Shown: positions 32,401-43,379, numbered from the stretch's first letter. The stretch is DNA of 64,000 nucleotides from Echinarachnius parma (GCA_037951105.1 JBAMJV010001400.1:102001-166000); one strand, 5' to 3'. The notes: generated by a model not told the origin, from the sequence alone. A program made the numbers and translations.

Positions 32401-34005
32401 TGGCATTTCAATAGTTTTACCCAATATAGCAAAGAAGATGGGAAGGGCGGTCTCTTCGCTGACTATGTAAACTGCTTTATAGAAATATAGCAGGAATTGT
32501 CTGGCTACCCCAGTCATGTGAATACTAAGGAAGAAAAGCAGGCTTACATAGACGGCTATTTCGAGCACGAGGGTATATGTCTTAACCCTTCTGAAATTAA
32601 GAAAAATCCAGGCATGCCTGCCAGCTCTAAAATGGTTGACAATGTGCAGACAAATATTTCAGTCTTTGTTCCATAACGCTATTCAAAGAGAAAAACGGTG
32701 TGTCAGAGACAGGCAAAGAATGACTAATTTTATCCGGTTCTTCACTTGACAAGCTGACATTCCCACTGTGCCAAATTTCTGTGTTAAATGCATAATCCAG
32801 CCAAGCTCAGCGACCTCTTTTAAAATCAATCTAAAATGTATGTAACAATTTGAACTCGCATCTAGTCAATGAAGTGGTTTTACTTTCCAGGCAAACTCGG
32901 CGGCCATTTTTACGACAAGGATGGCAACCGGACAACCAATTTCAAGAGGTAGAGGTTGCTGAAGTCAATATAAAAACATACATGTGTAACAATTTGATCA
33001 CATATTTTGACAACAAAGTTGTTTATTTTTCATTATATACTTTCTCAATTAAGTTACAAACTCCTACTTTATTTCTCTTTTCAGGCAAGTTGAGCGGCCA
33101 CTTTTACGACGAGGATGGCAACCCGACAGACAACCTCAAGAGGGCGCTGGAGACTGTCCGGGAAGGAGAAAGGCTGAAGGAAGACGAGAAGGCGGTCCAG
33201 AGAAGGTTTCCGCCATGCAACTCTGAATGGAAGCAGGCCACTGGTCTGAAGGTCTGGTGCTCAACCAAAAGGTATGTGTGAAATTTATCATCTAAATCCA
33301 TGACAAATTTAATTTAATTTTTGTAAAATGTTTTAACTATTTGTGAGGGAGAGAGGCTCATGGAGGAAGAGAAGCGGTCCAGAGAAGGTTTCCGCCATGC
33401 AACTTGGAATGGAAGCAGGCCACCGGCCTGAGGGTCTGGTGCTCAACCAAAAGGTAGGTGTAATTGAAGCAGCATTTTTATAATTCAGATCTGTATAAAA
33501 ATTGTCAAATTAACACTTGTAAGGAATTTTAAACCATCCGTGAAGGAGAAAGGCTGAAGGAGAACAAGCTGTCCGCTATCCACTGAATAGTCATAACTGT
33601 TTGCAAAGTCAGTGCAGTGAGTTACAAATATCACGTTGCATTTTCACTCAATGCTCGGCCATTTTTAACATCCATTGAACATTAAATGTTCACACAATCA
33701 GATCACAAAACTACTAAATGGTTGTACCAACCATTTATCATTTTTGCCAATGCCAGCAAATTTACTAGATCCCTTTAATTTCTATATGCACTTAGTTTTT
33801 TTGTATTTAAAACCCTTTTTTTTTTGCTATCAACAGTGGAGGCATTCATCGAGATTGGGTTGGCGTTCCACGCAAGCTGTTCAACCCAGGGACTAGCAAG
33901 CAGCGCTGTGCCTGTGTCAACCGACCCGACCTGGACAACTCACTTCTCCGTCTCTATGCCGACTGCGACCCCCAGCAGGGAACAAGCTGCAATGGGAATT
34001 CATGA
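28910..34005 (+). CDS. CYB5D2: Neuferricin (cytochrome b5 domain-containing 2), whole gene, 3 exons
   Basis: Neuferricin is a heme-binding MAPR-family protein linked to neural differentiation in vertebrates. Exons 28910-29426, 33085-33271 and 33837-34005 join in phases 1 and 2 to give 290 residues; the human protein is about 264. An N-terminal hydrophobic segment (residues about 6-23) is a signal peptide or anchor. The cytochrome b5-like domain spans about residues 78-172, with the MAPR hallmark [20 protein letters not shown]. The C-terminal part has the conserved [28 protein letters not shown] and CACV motifs. Intron 1 (3.66 kb) holds a DNA transposon and several copies of exon ends. Confidence 0.95.
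29505..29612 (+). repeat. Copy of the end of neuferricin exon 1 plus donor
   Basis: From CCCCCCAGGGGATGATC on, about 85 bp match the exon 1 end ([20 protein letters not shown], then VFVG) with its GTAAGGGCTAACATCTTTGT donor side, 170 bp downstream. It has no strong acceptor. Shorter copies lie at about 31250-31315 and 31440-31497. Confidence 0.88.
29629..31219. mobile_element. 1591-bp DNA transposon with 16-bp TIRs in neuferricin intron 1
   Basis: The termini are GGGCAATTCCATAAAT and its exact complement, flanked by ATGT at 29625-29628 and 31220-31223. The un-inserted site TATATGTGATGTT survives in the neighbouring tandem copy at about 29448-29460. Inside are ten copies of TCGGACGTAC (nine direct, one inverted), at 29647, 29813, about 30001-30062, 30650-30700 and 30842. 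No transposase is recognisable; the 117-codon frame at 30924 has no known motif. Probably non-autonomous, of unassigned superfamily. Confidence 0.85.
31250..31497 (+). repeat. Two short decayed copies of the neuferricin exon 1 end
   Basis: GGGTGAAGTTCTGAGAAGGA...TTGTTGGTAAG and CAGGTGAAGTTCTTTGAGAA...TTGTTGGTAAG repeat the last 40 or so bases of exon 1 with its donor. They have indels that break the frame. Confidence 0.8.
31500..32015. other. Neuferricin intron 1 middle, no exon seen
   Basis: AT-rich intron sequence. The open frame at 31731-31925 is hydrophobic, without a start context or domain. Confidence 0.45.
32020..32290 (-). repeat. Dispersed repeat with CGGGGGCTAC units, copy 2
   Basis: Inverted copy of the sequence at 10555-10900, with the same CGGGGGCTACTTTTCCAACT blocks, GATCACAATCCAAACAG and a long T run. 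Confidence 0.78.
32891..32948 (+). pseudogene. Copy of neuferricin exon 2 (5' part) with both splice signals
   Basis: TTTCCAG is followed by codons for [20 protein letters not shown] and then GAG|GTAGAG. It is 58 nt long, phase 1 in and phase 2 out, so exon 1 to this copy to exon 3 would stay in frame but would lose most of exon 2. It could be a cryptic or alternative exon, or simply a decayed copy. Confidence 0.55.
33085..33271 (+). CDS. CYB5D2: Neuferricin exon 2
   Basis: Acceptor TCTTTTCAG, donor AG|GTATGT in phase 2. Encodes [20 protein letters not shown], a charged coiled segment, and [20 protein letters not shown], conserved in neuferricin. Confidence 0.95.
33340..33575 (+). repeat. 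Copies of the 3' part of neuferricin exon 2
   Basis: At about 33340-33460 the sequence for EGERLxEEEK...[17 protein letters not shown] frames and the AAAAGGTAGGT donor repeats with an indel that shifts the frame. A shorter piece (GTGAAGGAGAAAGGCTGAAG) lies at 33538. Confidence 0.85.
33577..33774. mobile_element. MITE-A fragment (right half)
   Basis: Ends TTTACTAGATCCCT|TTAA and shares the body from the CATTTTCACTCA region with MITE-A. The left half is missing; it inserted into, or was truncated against, the exon 2 copy. Confidence 0.7.
33837..34005 (+). CDS. CYB5D2: Neuferricin exon 3 (C terminus)
   Basis: Acceptor ATCAACAG. Encodes [18 protein letters not shown] and [20 protein letters not shown], ending in a Cys-containing tail before TGA at 34003-34005. 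The GGxxRDWxGVPRxL and CxCV motifs match the family. Confidence 0.95.
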
Positions 34006-34137
34006 GATTGTGTGACCCATTGAGAAGACTGGTACCCCCATAGCACCTTGCAACATTTTCAGATCTTGTGCAACATTGGTTGGATTGGTTTGGTTGATTG
34101 GGATCCCTAGCACAAAACAACTAGCAATGCAACTCAT

Positions 34138-34215
34138 GTCTTCTTCTTCTCCGTCTCTGTGCCAACTGTGACCCCATCAGGGACCAAGCTGCATGGGAAT
34201 TCATGTGATGATGGT
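34138..34215 (+). repeat. Decayed copy of the end of neuferricin exon 3
   Basis: CTTCTCCGTCTCTGTGCCAA...CAGGGACCAAGCTGCATGGGAATTCATGTGA repeats the last 60 or so coding bases and stop region of exon 3, about 190 bp downstream. Confidence 0.8.
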
Positions 34216-34384
34216 AGACTGCGACTCCCAATGATCAGTTATTTTCAGATCTTGTCTGACATTGGGTAGATTGGGATCTTAGTAGCAATCAACTCATTTC
34301 ATTTAACATTGGAGGCAGCAGAGCATCTATTTGACATCGCGTAAGTTTGCAGCCAGTGAATCGCATTGAAGGATTCCTGTGACT

Positions 34385-34985
34385 TTGCTGGCAGAGGCCC
34401 AGAGCTTCATGAAGACCAAGCACTTTATTGGATCGAGCGTAAATCTACCGATTCTGATCTCACCACTCGGGGGACCTAGGACCATGATCCTCCGTAGAGT
34501 GCACTGGGGATTCTTGTCACGATGGGCAGACTGATCTCCAGCAGGGAAACGACTTGCGACCGTAGGACCATGATCATCTGGCAGTAGAGCTTCATTTGGT
34601 CCAAGAACTTCATTCGATCAAGCGTAAATCTACTGATTCTGATCTGATCACTCAAGGACCCTAAGACCATGATCCTCCGTAGAGTGCACTGGGGATTCTT
34701 GTCACGATGGGCAGACTGATCTCCAGCAGGGAAACGACTTGCGACCCTAGGACCATGATCATCTGGCAGCAGAGCTTCATGTGGGCCAAGATTGAATCGA
34801 GCGTAAATCTACAGATTCTGATCTCATCACTAGGGGACCCTAAGCCCATGATCCTCCGTAGAGTGCACTGGGGATTCTTGTCACGGGCAGACTGCAACCT
34901 CAAGCAGAGAAACCCTCGCGGCAGAGCCCCAGAGCTTCATGTGGGCCAAGAACTTCATTGAATCGAGCGTAAGTCTACTGATTCT
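34385..34985. repeat. About 180-bp tandem array downstream of neuferricin
   Basis: GTAGAGTGCACTGGGGATTC recurs at spacings of about 186 and 179 bp (near 34494, 34680 and 34859), within units that also carry CCAGCAGGGAAACGACTTGC and GATCGAGCGTAAATCTAC. The related minus-strand open frames are repeat artefacts. Confidence 0.88.
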
Positions 34986-35119
34986 GCAGGCACCGGATCT
35001 AACCAGACCAGACCAGAACCAAGATTTTTGGGCCCTGGAACCAAGACCCTCCAGGGAAAAGTCTGATCTGACCAGACCTCTACTCTGAACCCTTGGACCA
35101 AGTTCCTGTGGGGAGAGTC

Positions 35120-35930
35120 TGCATAGTAAGTTGGTGAAACGTCCTTGGGTTCATTGCACAAAATAAAGTGTGGATTGAATCCAAGCATTACTCGATAACT
35201 TTCCGATGCTGATTGGTCAATTGGATGCAATGTGCAGTGGAGTATGGTAAGATATCACATGTGGTACTTGGCCTCCACTGAAATCCTTTTTTTTTCAGGC
35301 AAGAAGGTGGAGATTCATTTGCAAGGTGGTGTAATGCATTTAATCAGTTTTGTATGTTTCCAGGCACTTTTTTCAGGGTAAATAATTCATTATTCTTGCA
35401 ATAAGTATCAATCCACAGTACTAGAGTTCTGAAGTGTCTTTTTAGCAAATCACTGCTCACTGAAATGTATCACATTTTTCTATTTATTCATTTTGTACTC
35501 AATCTCAATGGGTAATTTGAAAATTTACTCATGCATACCTTTGAAACATCTCGGCTTTCATATTTATTTGGGATAATGGAATTTGGGATTATTTATGATT
35601 AATACCAGATGTAATTTTCTTTTTATGTGAATTGTCTTTCATTAAACATCTAAATAGGTAACACTTGTTTGATAGGTTCAATTTTTGTCATCCTATCATA
35701 TTTGGTAAAGGATGTTCACGATTCTGTTTCACACAGCTCACCTTCCATTCAACTCTGCAAACGGAAAATATGGGGATCACATGTACAATCTCATAATTTC
35801 TTATCCATTTCTTTTTATATCAATTGATATACTTATTTTGGGGGGGAAAAGTTTTAACCCTTACAATTTTACTTAAGAATTTGTGTTGTGATGAATGAAA
35901 GGAAAAGCTGCACAATAAAAAAAAAAATTA
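35120..35930. other. AT-rich 3' flank of neuferricin, no gene
   Basis: AATAAA at about 35162 could be a distal poly-A signal for neuferricin. Otherwise I see nothing that I can name. Confidence 0.4.
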
Positions 35931-35934
35931 TTTA

Positions 35935-37320
35935 CCAAATAAGTCCATGTAGCACCCATGACTAAGGACTCTACACTTTTTGCAAATGTATCTGGTTTCG
36001 GGCCTGTATCTGGTTTCATCCCCTACTCAAAGGAGGCGGCTTGCACACGGCACAAGGACAGGTGGGGTTCTCTTTGCCTTCAGTGGGTGGTACAATGGTT
36101 GGCCAATGCTGGGCGTTTGCATACTCGAATCTCATGTTTTCATCGCTTTTCCTACCTGCCCTTCCAGGTATGGGCTGATCCGAACTCGGAGAAGCACCAT
36201 ACGAGATCAGTTCCTCAATAAGAGTTGGAACAAAGTTGAGATGCTTAATTTTTCTTGTGCGAGACTTGACAATAGACAATGTATTGCGTTTGTCACAGCG
36301 ACATCATCTAGGTGAAAAATATGTTTCTTGGAAGTTGGGACAAATCTACACCCCCATGTACTTGTTATAATCCAAAACTATCTGTGGCTTCCTACCTGGT
36401 TCCCCGGTGACCCTGTCCGTCTTCCCTGTGTCTGCAAATGTTGCTGTATGCATGCTTGAAAGCATTGGCACATCGCGCTTATCAAGCCAGAGCATCGCGA
36501 TAATTTCCTTGGCCCGTTTGAAGATGGAGTCTCCCCGTTTCATTTTCTGTGCTGGCTTCCAGTTTGTTGGCATTTCTTTTCTGTTCATCCTTACATTACC
36601 ACAAGCATGTGTCTTTTTCCTAAACAAAGTAGAAAACAGTTGGGCTGGAATACCAATTATCCATATACAATCTATAGCCTTTGTTGAGCAGTCCCATCAT
36701 CATTGATAAAAACGAGTTCTATGATGATGATGCCCGATTCATCCTCGGCTTTCCCAGTATAGAGACGAAATTTCCCGGTGTAGCCAGATGTGTCGCAAAT
36801 CTTGTACGCCTTCATTCCGTACTTAGCAGGTTTCCTAGGGTTGTACGTCTGGAAACGAGGTGGCCATACAATCTGAAGAGTGCTTCATCGATGGAGATAG
36901 AGCAGAAAGGAGTGAAGACGGTGAAAGCAGAAGTGACAGCATCGTAGAACGGTCGGAGCTTGAATAGAGGATCAAAGCCGGGGTCTGTACGAGGAGGCTT
37001 GGCGTTTCGCGTTGTTGTTGAAATGCAGATATCGGAGGAGTAGTTGAAAGCGATCCCGAGTCATTGTGAGGCCAAAGAATGGTCTAGCGATGATCTTCCG
37101 TGTTGACCAGAACAGCTGGGTTACTGGCTTGCCTGGTGATCTACGTATTCTGTCACGTCATGCACGTTCTGCAGGTCGGCGTCCATTTCTCTTTCGTAGA
37201 ACTGCCTCAGTTCTTCTGCTTCGTTCATTCTTGCGTCGCCCTTGTCCTCATCGACGTCTGAATATTCTTCTTTGCTCAAAAGGCCGGTACTTATACGTAT
37301 ACAATGCATTTCAATAGCTT
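35935..37320 (-). pseudogene. piggyBac-type transposase, degraded
   Basis: Read on the minus strand, pieces in changing frames follow the family's order. First comes an acidic N-terminal region (37309-37130), then WSTRKIIARPFFGLTM near 37110-37065 and a central DDE part with a YxDNWYSS-like stretch near 36690. Next is the DKRDVPMLSSMHTATF, then PQIVLDYNKYMG segment (36627-36346), and finally a C-terminal Cys-rich end with CPCAVCK and YICKKCRV (36060-35950). Several frameshifts and stops break it. I did not find its terminal repeats. Confidence 0.85.
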
Positions 37321-37424
37321 AGCTGCAGTGGATACATGAAGAATTTAAACAAAAGAACCTTCTTTGTGAACACTACCCTACAATCTTTTTTGAAGGGGCG
37401 ATGAAGATGTTTTTTGTTTTTACA

Positions 37425-37688
37425 TCAGACTATTTTAGAGAACCTCTTGGGGTTCTTACCGCCCCTTCTTCCCCCGAACAAGTGGTCATGGTTTGTGATC
37501 ATGTCTTTTGTATTGTTAACTGAATCCACAAAGTTCCAATAGTCGGTGAATGTGATTCTCTCCACCTGGTCTTCCCAGCTTAACCATAGACAGTCCTCGT
37601 GATCCATTTGTGCAGGGTAATTGTTTCTGCACCCTCCACCTTTTTCTTTCCAAAACTTGCCTTTTTTCAATGCTATTCTGACACCCAT
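37425..37688 (-). pseudogene. Unidentified mobile-element coding segment
   Basis: An open frame with GGGCRNNYPAQMDHEDCLWL, then SWEDQVERITFTDYWNF. I do not recognise the family. Closely similar decayed segments lie at about 38555-38620 and 44640-44700, so it belongs to a repeated element, possibly the same one as the PolB pieces beside it. Confidence 0.4.
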
Positions 37689-37689
37689 C

Positions 37690-38445
37690 TCATTGTGAAG
37701 CCACTCCCCCTGCGCTCATAGACTGGCTGTTGGACTTGGTATAACCATCTTGTGGTATAAGGCCTATTGTATCGGGCTTTAAATAGTTTGTCCTAAAAAG
37801 CAAATTGCATGCGCTTGGAAGAGTCGGGCAGTGCAAAAAATGGTCTTTACCTTCGGGGTTCGTATCAGTGGCAGTAATTTTTTTCAAATTTTCCCTGAAA
37901 ATATTACAGCTTTCATGGAGTTCTTTACGCATATCAAAAACATAGTCCTCATTGCAAAATTGTTCATACCACTGTTCAAACATAATCAATGTTTGAGGGG
38001 GTATTAAAAGGTGGAGGAAGAATCTTTTTTTTTAAGTTCAGATAGACCAAAGGTCTTGGGGAGTTTACTCAGGGCCATCTGAAAGAAATTCAGGAAATCT
38101 TTTACTTGAATCTTGGCTTCCAGGGGTTTGAGGCTAATGATTTTGTTACTATTCAAAATGACTTGCGGGGCGATGCCTATAGAGACGAGATGATTTTGCA
38201 GGAAGTATGTATCATAAGCTTTTGTATATGGCGATGCTAGTATGGTTTTGAGGGCCAGAAAGCCAGGTTGCAAATTTGTTTATCGTATCATCGCGCTTGA
38301 AAATTACTTTTCTATTGGAATGAGAACCACAAACCTCACTGCCTGTAAAATTGCTATCCCCATCCATGCACGCTTTGCACTCCCAAGTCGCGCAGACAAA
38401 ATTTGGAACGTGCATGCCTGTATCTCGGCTGTGTCTCATGGCCAT
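37690..38445 (-). pseudogene. Protein-primed family-B DNA polymerase fragment (Polinton/adintovirus type), exonuclease region
   Basis: Three overlapping frames on the minus strand carry, in order, a HVPNFVCA...CxxC segment, an exonuclease-II-like KAYDTYFLQ stretch, an FFQMALSKLPKTFGL block and ACNLLFRTNYLKPDTIGLIP. These blocks occur in this order in Polinton/Maverick and adintovirus PolB. Frameshifts at about 38250 and 38000 make it non-functional. It replicates element DNA by protein priming when intact. Adintoviruses infect animals; this is an old genomic copy. Confidence 0.82.
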
Positions 38446-38700
38446 CCTCTTCTCCCGTCTCCTCCTGGTAGGTCAGTGTTTTTCCGACCCTGTCCAGCTG
38501 TTAGTTGGCCGAGGCAGGTACTACATGTACATCTACGGAATGTTGAGATGCAGTTTACCAGCTTAACCAAAGACGGTCCTCGTGATCTATTTGTGCTGGG
38601 TAATTGTTTATGCACCCTTCACCTTTCTTCCGAAAGAGTGCGAATCGTAGATGCTAGGCATTTCTCCTCCTCCTTCTCCTCTTGTATTTTGCCCTTCTCC
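38427..38700. repeat. About 230-bp direct repeat, copy 1 (partner at 44540-44760)
   Basis: The block from GGCCATCCTCTTCTCCCGTC through TCAGTGTTTTTCC, GTTAGTTGGCCGAGGCAGGT and the NNYPAQ-type segment is over 90% similar to 44540-44760 in the same orientation, 6.1 kb away. Confidence 0.85.
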
Positions 38701-38704
38701 AGCA

Positions 38705-40405
38705 CTAAATCTGGCAAATGTATGTAACCCATATGTCACACGTCCCAGGTTCATAAATAAAAGAATCACACGTTGGATGAAATCATAAGGAAGTAATCCG
38801 GCAATGCCTTTTTAGCTTGTCAATTAAGGCAATTCAAAATAATATGATCACAATCAATGATCACACAAACAATAATTCATATGTGTATAAACATATATGC
38901 TGAAACTCAATATTATACTTGGATCCTTTAAACAAACAACTATTCTATATTGTATATCGTTCCGCGCTATTCGTAGATGGAAGGTAAACTTGTATGTAGA
39001 AAGAAGAGATGGGTTGCTAATGTCGCGCAGCCGAAGTGAAGTACAAATCAGACCCAGTCCGATGTCTGCATCATTAAAGATGGGCTATTCAAAAGAGCCA
39101 ACACTTGTTCATTCTTCTAAAATGGTGACTGTGATGTGACATCAATATCAAACAGCTCCAATTAAATCGGGCTTTGAGGATGAGAATTAACTTTTACTCT
39201 CTTCACACCAACGTATTCATGTTCAACTCCAAAACTATACCAATAAAGTTCTATAAACTGGAGTTTCAAATAACAAAATCAAAGAAAAGGATTTTCAAAC
39301 AATCAATCCTTTAAAACTTTGGAGCACACAGTCCATAACTTAAAAAGAATGTCCAAACATGTAGTGTAGCAATGGCAGGTAGGAGGCAAATGGTGGTGAG
39401 CCCACTAAGTCACATAGTTTTGTTAAACCTTACAAAACTTGTTAACACACACAAGTATATTTAACATGCCTGACCAATCAGGAATTATCATCCCAACTAA
39501 TGTTAATATCACTTCATCTCACTGGTCCTTTCTTTAATGACGCGGAAAGGGCGGGGGGGACAGCGGTCAACGCGCCGTCGGGGCCCAGGGGGCCACAGTT
39601 CTTCAATTCACCCCCCGCTCTCGCGCCAACGAAAGATGAAAAGTACGAGTAACACGAGAAACGGCAAACACGAATCGACACGGCGTAAAATTAAATTTAG
39701 AAGTTCATGCTGGTTTATTAACGGAATAATAATTACTCGCCCTAGCCATACAGTGGCAGGGAATTAGGCGAATAATATAAAAACATATTATATCAGTTCG
39801 CTCTTCTACAGGCTGGGCAGAGCCTTTTTAAATCGTGAGTTAGTCGGTTGACATCGTGGTAGCGGTACCGAATGGATCGAAAGAAAAACTAACTATTTCC
39901 AATTCCCCCCGGCCGTTTTAAGCCAAAAACCCAGTCACTTGCCCCAGCAACGAGAGTATTACTGTGCCCCCCAAATTACAATAAACCTCACTAAATTCTT
40001 AAGGACTATGTTCTTTCTTGTATGAAAGTACCCTCCTCCGCTGTGGTGCGAAATGGCTCAATCAGCATTCACTTCCACGGTATAACATGCACACACACAC
40101 ACACACCCAACATACACTCCCACGCCCCAATCTAACCACGTGCGTGCCCACACACTCTCATTCAATCATCCATCCAATCAAAACATACTCACATCAACAC
40201 GTATCCGCCCACAACATTCCAACGTCGCCCGAGCGGGGGAGGGTAATTATAAACAATGAAAGAACATCTCAAGAATTCACGTTGTTTTTAAACTATCAAT
40301 CCAACGACCACAGCTGCCACTTGTTGACAGACTATCGCTGCTATCCTTAAACCCAGCAGCCCTGTTCCGCTACATTAATACATTAATAGAAGGGGCAATA
40401 TCATT
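38705..40405. other. Unassigned 1.7 kb in the mobile-element cluster
   Basis: No coding region is recognisable. Near 39540-39620 it is GC-rich (GGCGGGGGGGACAGCGG), and around 40090 there is a CA-rich run. It may be internal or LTR-like sequence of a degraded element, but I could not define ends. Confidence 0.4.
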
Positions 40406-40449
40406 GGACAATGGTCACTCCATCTTCTCTTTGGTTCCCTGTATTGGCC

Positions 40450-41235
40450 TCAATATTCTTTGCCATTTTTGTACAATGGACTCTTGTCTGTAACTTTCAT
40501 GTAGCAATTGTGTGTCCTTCCATCTGCAACTGTGCAACTAGTTCTACAAAATGTGTCGGAACATTTGTGATCTTTGCAATTTCCAGAGCCCCAAACATCC
40601 TTATCGACATCCGAGTCTCCTTTAATGACAAACCTGGTTATTTGTCGCAACAGTCTGGGCGCTCTTTTCAGCATGAAACTTAATACGAGTCCTGATGCCA
40701 CCATATGTTGTGAACATTTCATGTTAGATTATGCTCATCAACACTTAGGTCTATATAGTTGAATAGATGTTCCACCTTTGCTACTTTTGAAACGGACCTT
40801 GCGTAATCCCTCTTACCACGTCATCAAAAATCCAAACTAAAGTGTTTTTCGCTTCTCGTCCCACGGCCTACTATGGTCACATAAGTGACTCCATTGTCAC
40901 TGATGTGACCACATCTCCTTTTGTGAAAAACATGACGGAACAGGGTAAGTCCATGTCTTCAGGTAAGGAATCTTCCACGACACTTTGTGGTATCTGAAAC
41001 ACTGTTCCATCTTCCATCGCTGCCTCAATCATGCATCTAAACAGAAAAAGGACAATTAAAATTATTCAAATATAAAACCTCTTTTTAAATGTTCTTCTTT
41101 GACCTTCTCTTCGGTTCCTGTATTGGCCTCGCCATCCTTTTGCCATTTTTGTAAAATGGACTCTTGTCCGCGACTGTCATGTAGCAATTGAGGTCCAAGA
41201 TATTCGTGATAAATTCAATGTATTAAACATGCTTC
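40450..41235 (-). pseudogene. PolB N-terminal-like fragment, duplicated
   Basis: A minus-strand frame at 40722-40450 has DHKCSDTFCRTSCTVADGRT and HNCYMKVTDKSPLYKNGKEY, resembling the Cys-rich stretch just before the first exonuclease motif in Polinton-type PolB. A second copy of the NCYM...KSPxYKNGK end lies at about 41105-41195. The motif D-F-E that should follow is not present in frame. Confidence 0.45.
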
Positions 41236-41446
41236 AATTTTTGTGGATTGCCATTCAATCTAATAGATGATGCAGGGTCTGTCACTACTTCATCTGCAGA
41301 TGACTGACAAATGAAACACAAAGTCCAATCACGATCCATATTTACATGTTTCACCAGATCTTGTCGTCATGCTGCCAAGAGTCCTGCCATTAATTAAGAA
41401 ATTGCATTAGAGCATTGCCAAAAATATACAATCAAGATTCAATATA

Positions 41447-42078
41447 CACTGGGCCCAAAAAGAAACTTATAATTGTTCACATGGTCATATCTTGAAAATC
41501 TGTCCATCAAAATTAACCAAAATGACACACAGGATTAATTAAATACCCTACTCCAATGACATGTCAATATCCAAACGGTTACATTACTGACAGAACTGAA
41601 AAATGCACTGGCATAGAACCGTTTGCTGTATCACATGTCACAGCCTGGACATTTCGGCAACAGAGTTTAAGGCAGGTGAGGAAGTCAAAACAAATTGGAA
41701 TGAAGGTAATGTCAGTTACCCAAAAACAGACATCAATAGTGGGTGTGTCCACCATGTGCTTGGAAGAATTCAGTGCATCTGCTATGCATTCTGCCCACCA
41801 GGTTTCTGATACAGGCTTGGAGGAGATTGTTCCTCTCTTCCTGTAGAGCTGCTCTAAGTGTGCATTAACAGGCGGATTGTCCATATACTGTGACATGTGG
41901 TCCCGGAAGTTGTTCCATGTCAGTGCTTTTTGCTATTGTGTCAGTTGGGCAACTGCTTGGTTACTGACATGTGTTTAGAGTAGAGTATTTAAGTAATCCT
42001 GTGTGTCATTTTGGTTAATTTTGATGGACAGGATTTTAAGAAATGTGAACAATTATAAGTTTCTTTTTGGGCCCAGTG
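41447..42078. mobile_element. 632-bp element with about 100-bp TIRs and TA target site
   Basis: Ends CACTGGGCCCAAAAAGAAAC and the complement, flanked by TA on both sides. The inverted match continues for about 100 bp (AATTGTTCACATG..., TGACACACAGGATTA). This pattern fits a Tc1/mariner-type non-autonomous element. The 105-codon open frame inside (41579-41896 minus) has no motif that I recognise. Confidence 0.78.
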
Positions 42079-42079
42079 T

Positions 42080-42880
42080 AGTATCTAGGCGTATTCTTTG
42101 TTTGCAAAGTAACATGGCAAAGACTCGGCTAGTAAATGGGTGGTATTGGTTTTTCTCTTCCAAAATCACCGTTCCAGTAGTTTCATTTTTCTTTCCTTGG
42201 AAAAATCGGCTTTACTGACTTCCATGTCAATTTGGTTTATTTGTTAAACCAAATCCTTCCATTCATCTACTCGCAGATGAATTCTTTTTGTAGTTGGTCA
42301 CCAATATTGCACTCCATCTTTGCCCAATGATTTGAAATATTCACGGATTGATACATGTACATAGACATTATCATTGAACAAATGTACAACGGCATGTCAG
42401 CCTTTCTGCCCCATAGTATAACACCGTCAGGAAATATAGCGAAATCTTCAAGAATCTCTAAATTCTGTATCTAAAACTTTCCCCGAGTCTCACCTGGTGA
42501 TGACTGTCCTTTAGACGGAACTCCACGCGTACCCCCGTAGCTGTCCCCTTGGTTGGTTGCAGCGGTCACGTCGCTGGAGGTGAAGTCACAATACTCAGCC
42601 ATTTTTGTCTTTTCCGTTGAAAGGTTTGGATTAAAACTTAAAATGCAATGCACGAATACCAAAATCCTACCTTTTTATATAAAAGAGGTGCTTTGCATTT
42701 TGAAAATAAGGCCCAAAAGACACTCTAAAAATACAATAGCAAACTTTGTTTTTGTTTTGATCAGTATTGATCTTGCGATGTAAGTTGTTGACCGTTATTA
42801 AGATCCACTAAACTGTAACTGAAATTATATTTGTTTATTTCTATGGGCATTGTTTTCGGTGTGGATCAATTCAGTAATAT
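42080..42880. other. Unassigned stretch
   Basis: A minus-strand frame at 42471-42662 encodes a Ser/Gly-rich peptide without known motifs. Otherwise AT-rich, with no recognisable feature. Confidence 0.35.
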
Positions 42881-42884
42881 ATTT

Positions 42885-43040
42885 GTTATTATTATTCATG
42901 GGCTGGGGTAATTGAGCTTGTATACGAGTCAGTCCCTGCTTGTTTCCGAATTTGTCGAATACTTCAGTGTATGCATATACCACCATAGACCTCATCGTGT
43001 TGTATTAAACAACTTCTGGGAAGGTCTAAATTGGTCTGAT
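42885..43040. repeat. About 150-bp direct repeat, copy 1 (partner at 46575-46745)
   Basis: TTATTATTATTCATGGGCTG, GAGCTTGTATACGAGTCAGT, ACCACCATAGACCTCATCG and CTGGGAAGGTCTAA occur in both copies in the same order and orientation, 3.7 kb apart, bracketing the Merlin-like and P-like remnants. Confidence 0.8.
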
Positions 43041-43379
43041 CATGTTGTAATGGCAGTGGTGGAACATGTAGTGGTACCATGGTTAGGTTGCGTTCATTGT
43101 ATTTTTGTAAGCGGACGTCATATCCCCGCTCTTCTATGAGCTCAGTGTCACACACAACTCCCGAAACTCCAATGAAAAACAATTGAAATGCAAACATTCT
43201 GCCAGAAAGAGCTCCATAACATGTAGTAGAAAATACATGAAATTTCGGATCCCACTCGCCATATCACTCACGAAAATGCTTTTGACTGGACACATGGAAA
43301 TTCAACCTGAGAATCAACACATGGGCCAAAAGCCGACGGCAACGTCTTCATCTTTGCATGTATGTTCCTTCAAACAAAG

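Noticed and set aside
37425..37688. Calpain-like reading of WKEKGGGCRNN
   Set aside because: Resemblance is limited to a few residues, and the context is mobile-element debris.
39130..40380. Solo LTR starting TGTGATGTG and ending CTACA
   Set aside because: No matching direct target duplication, and no second LTR or primer-binding site was found.
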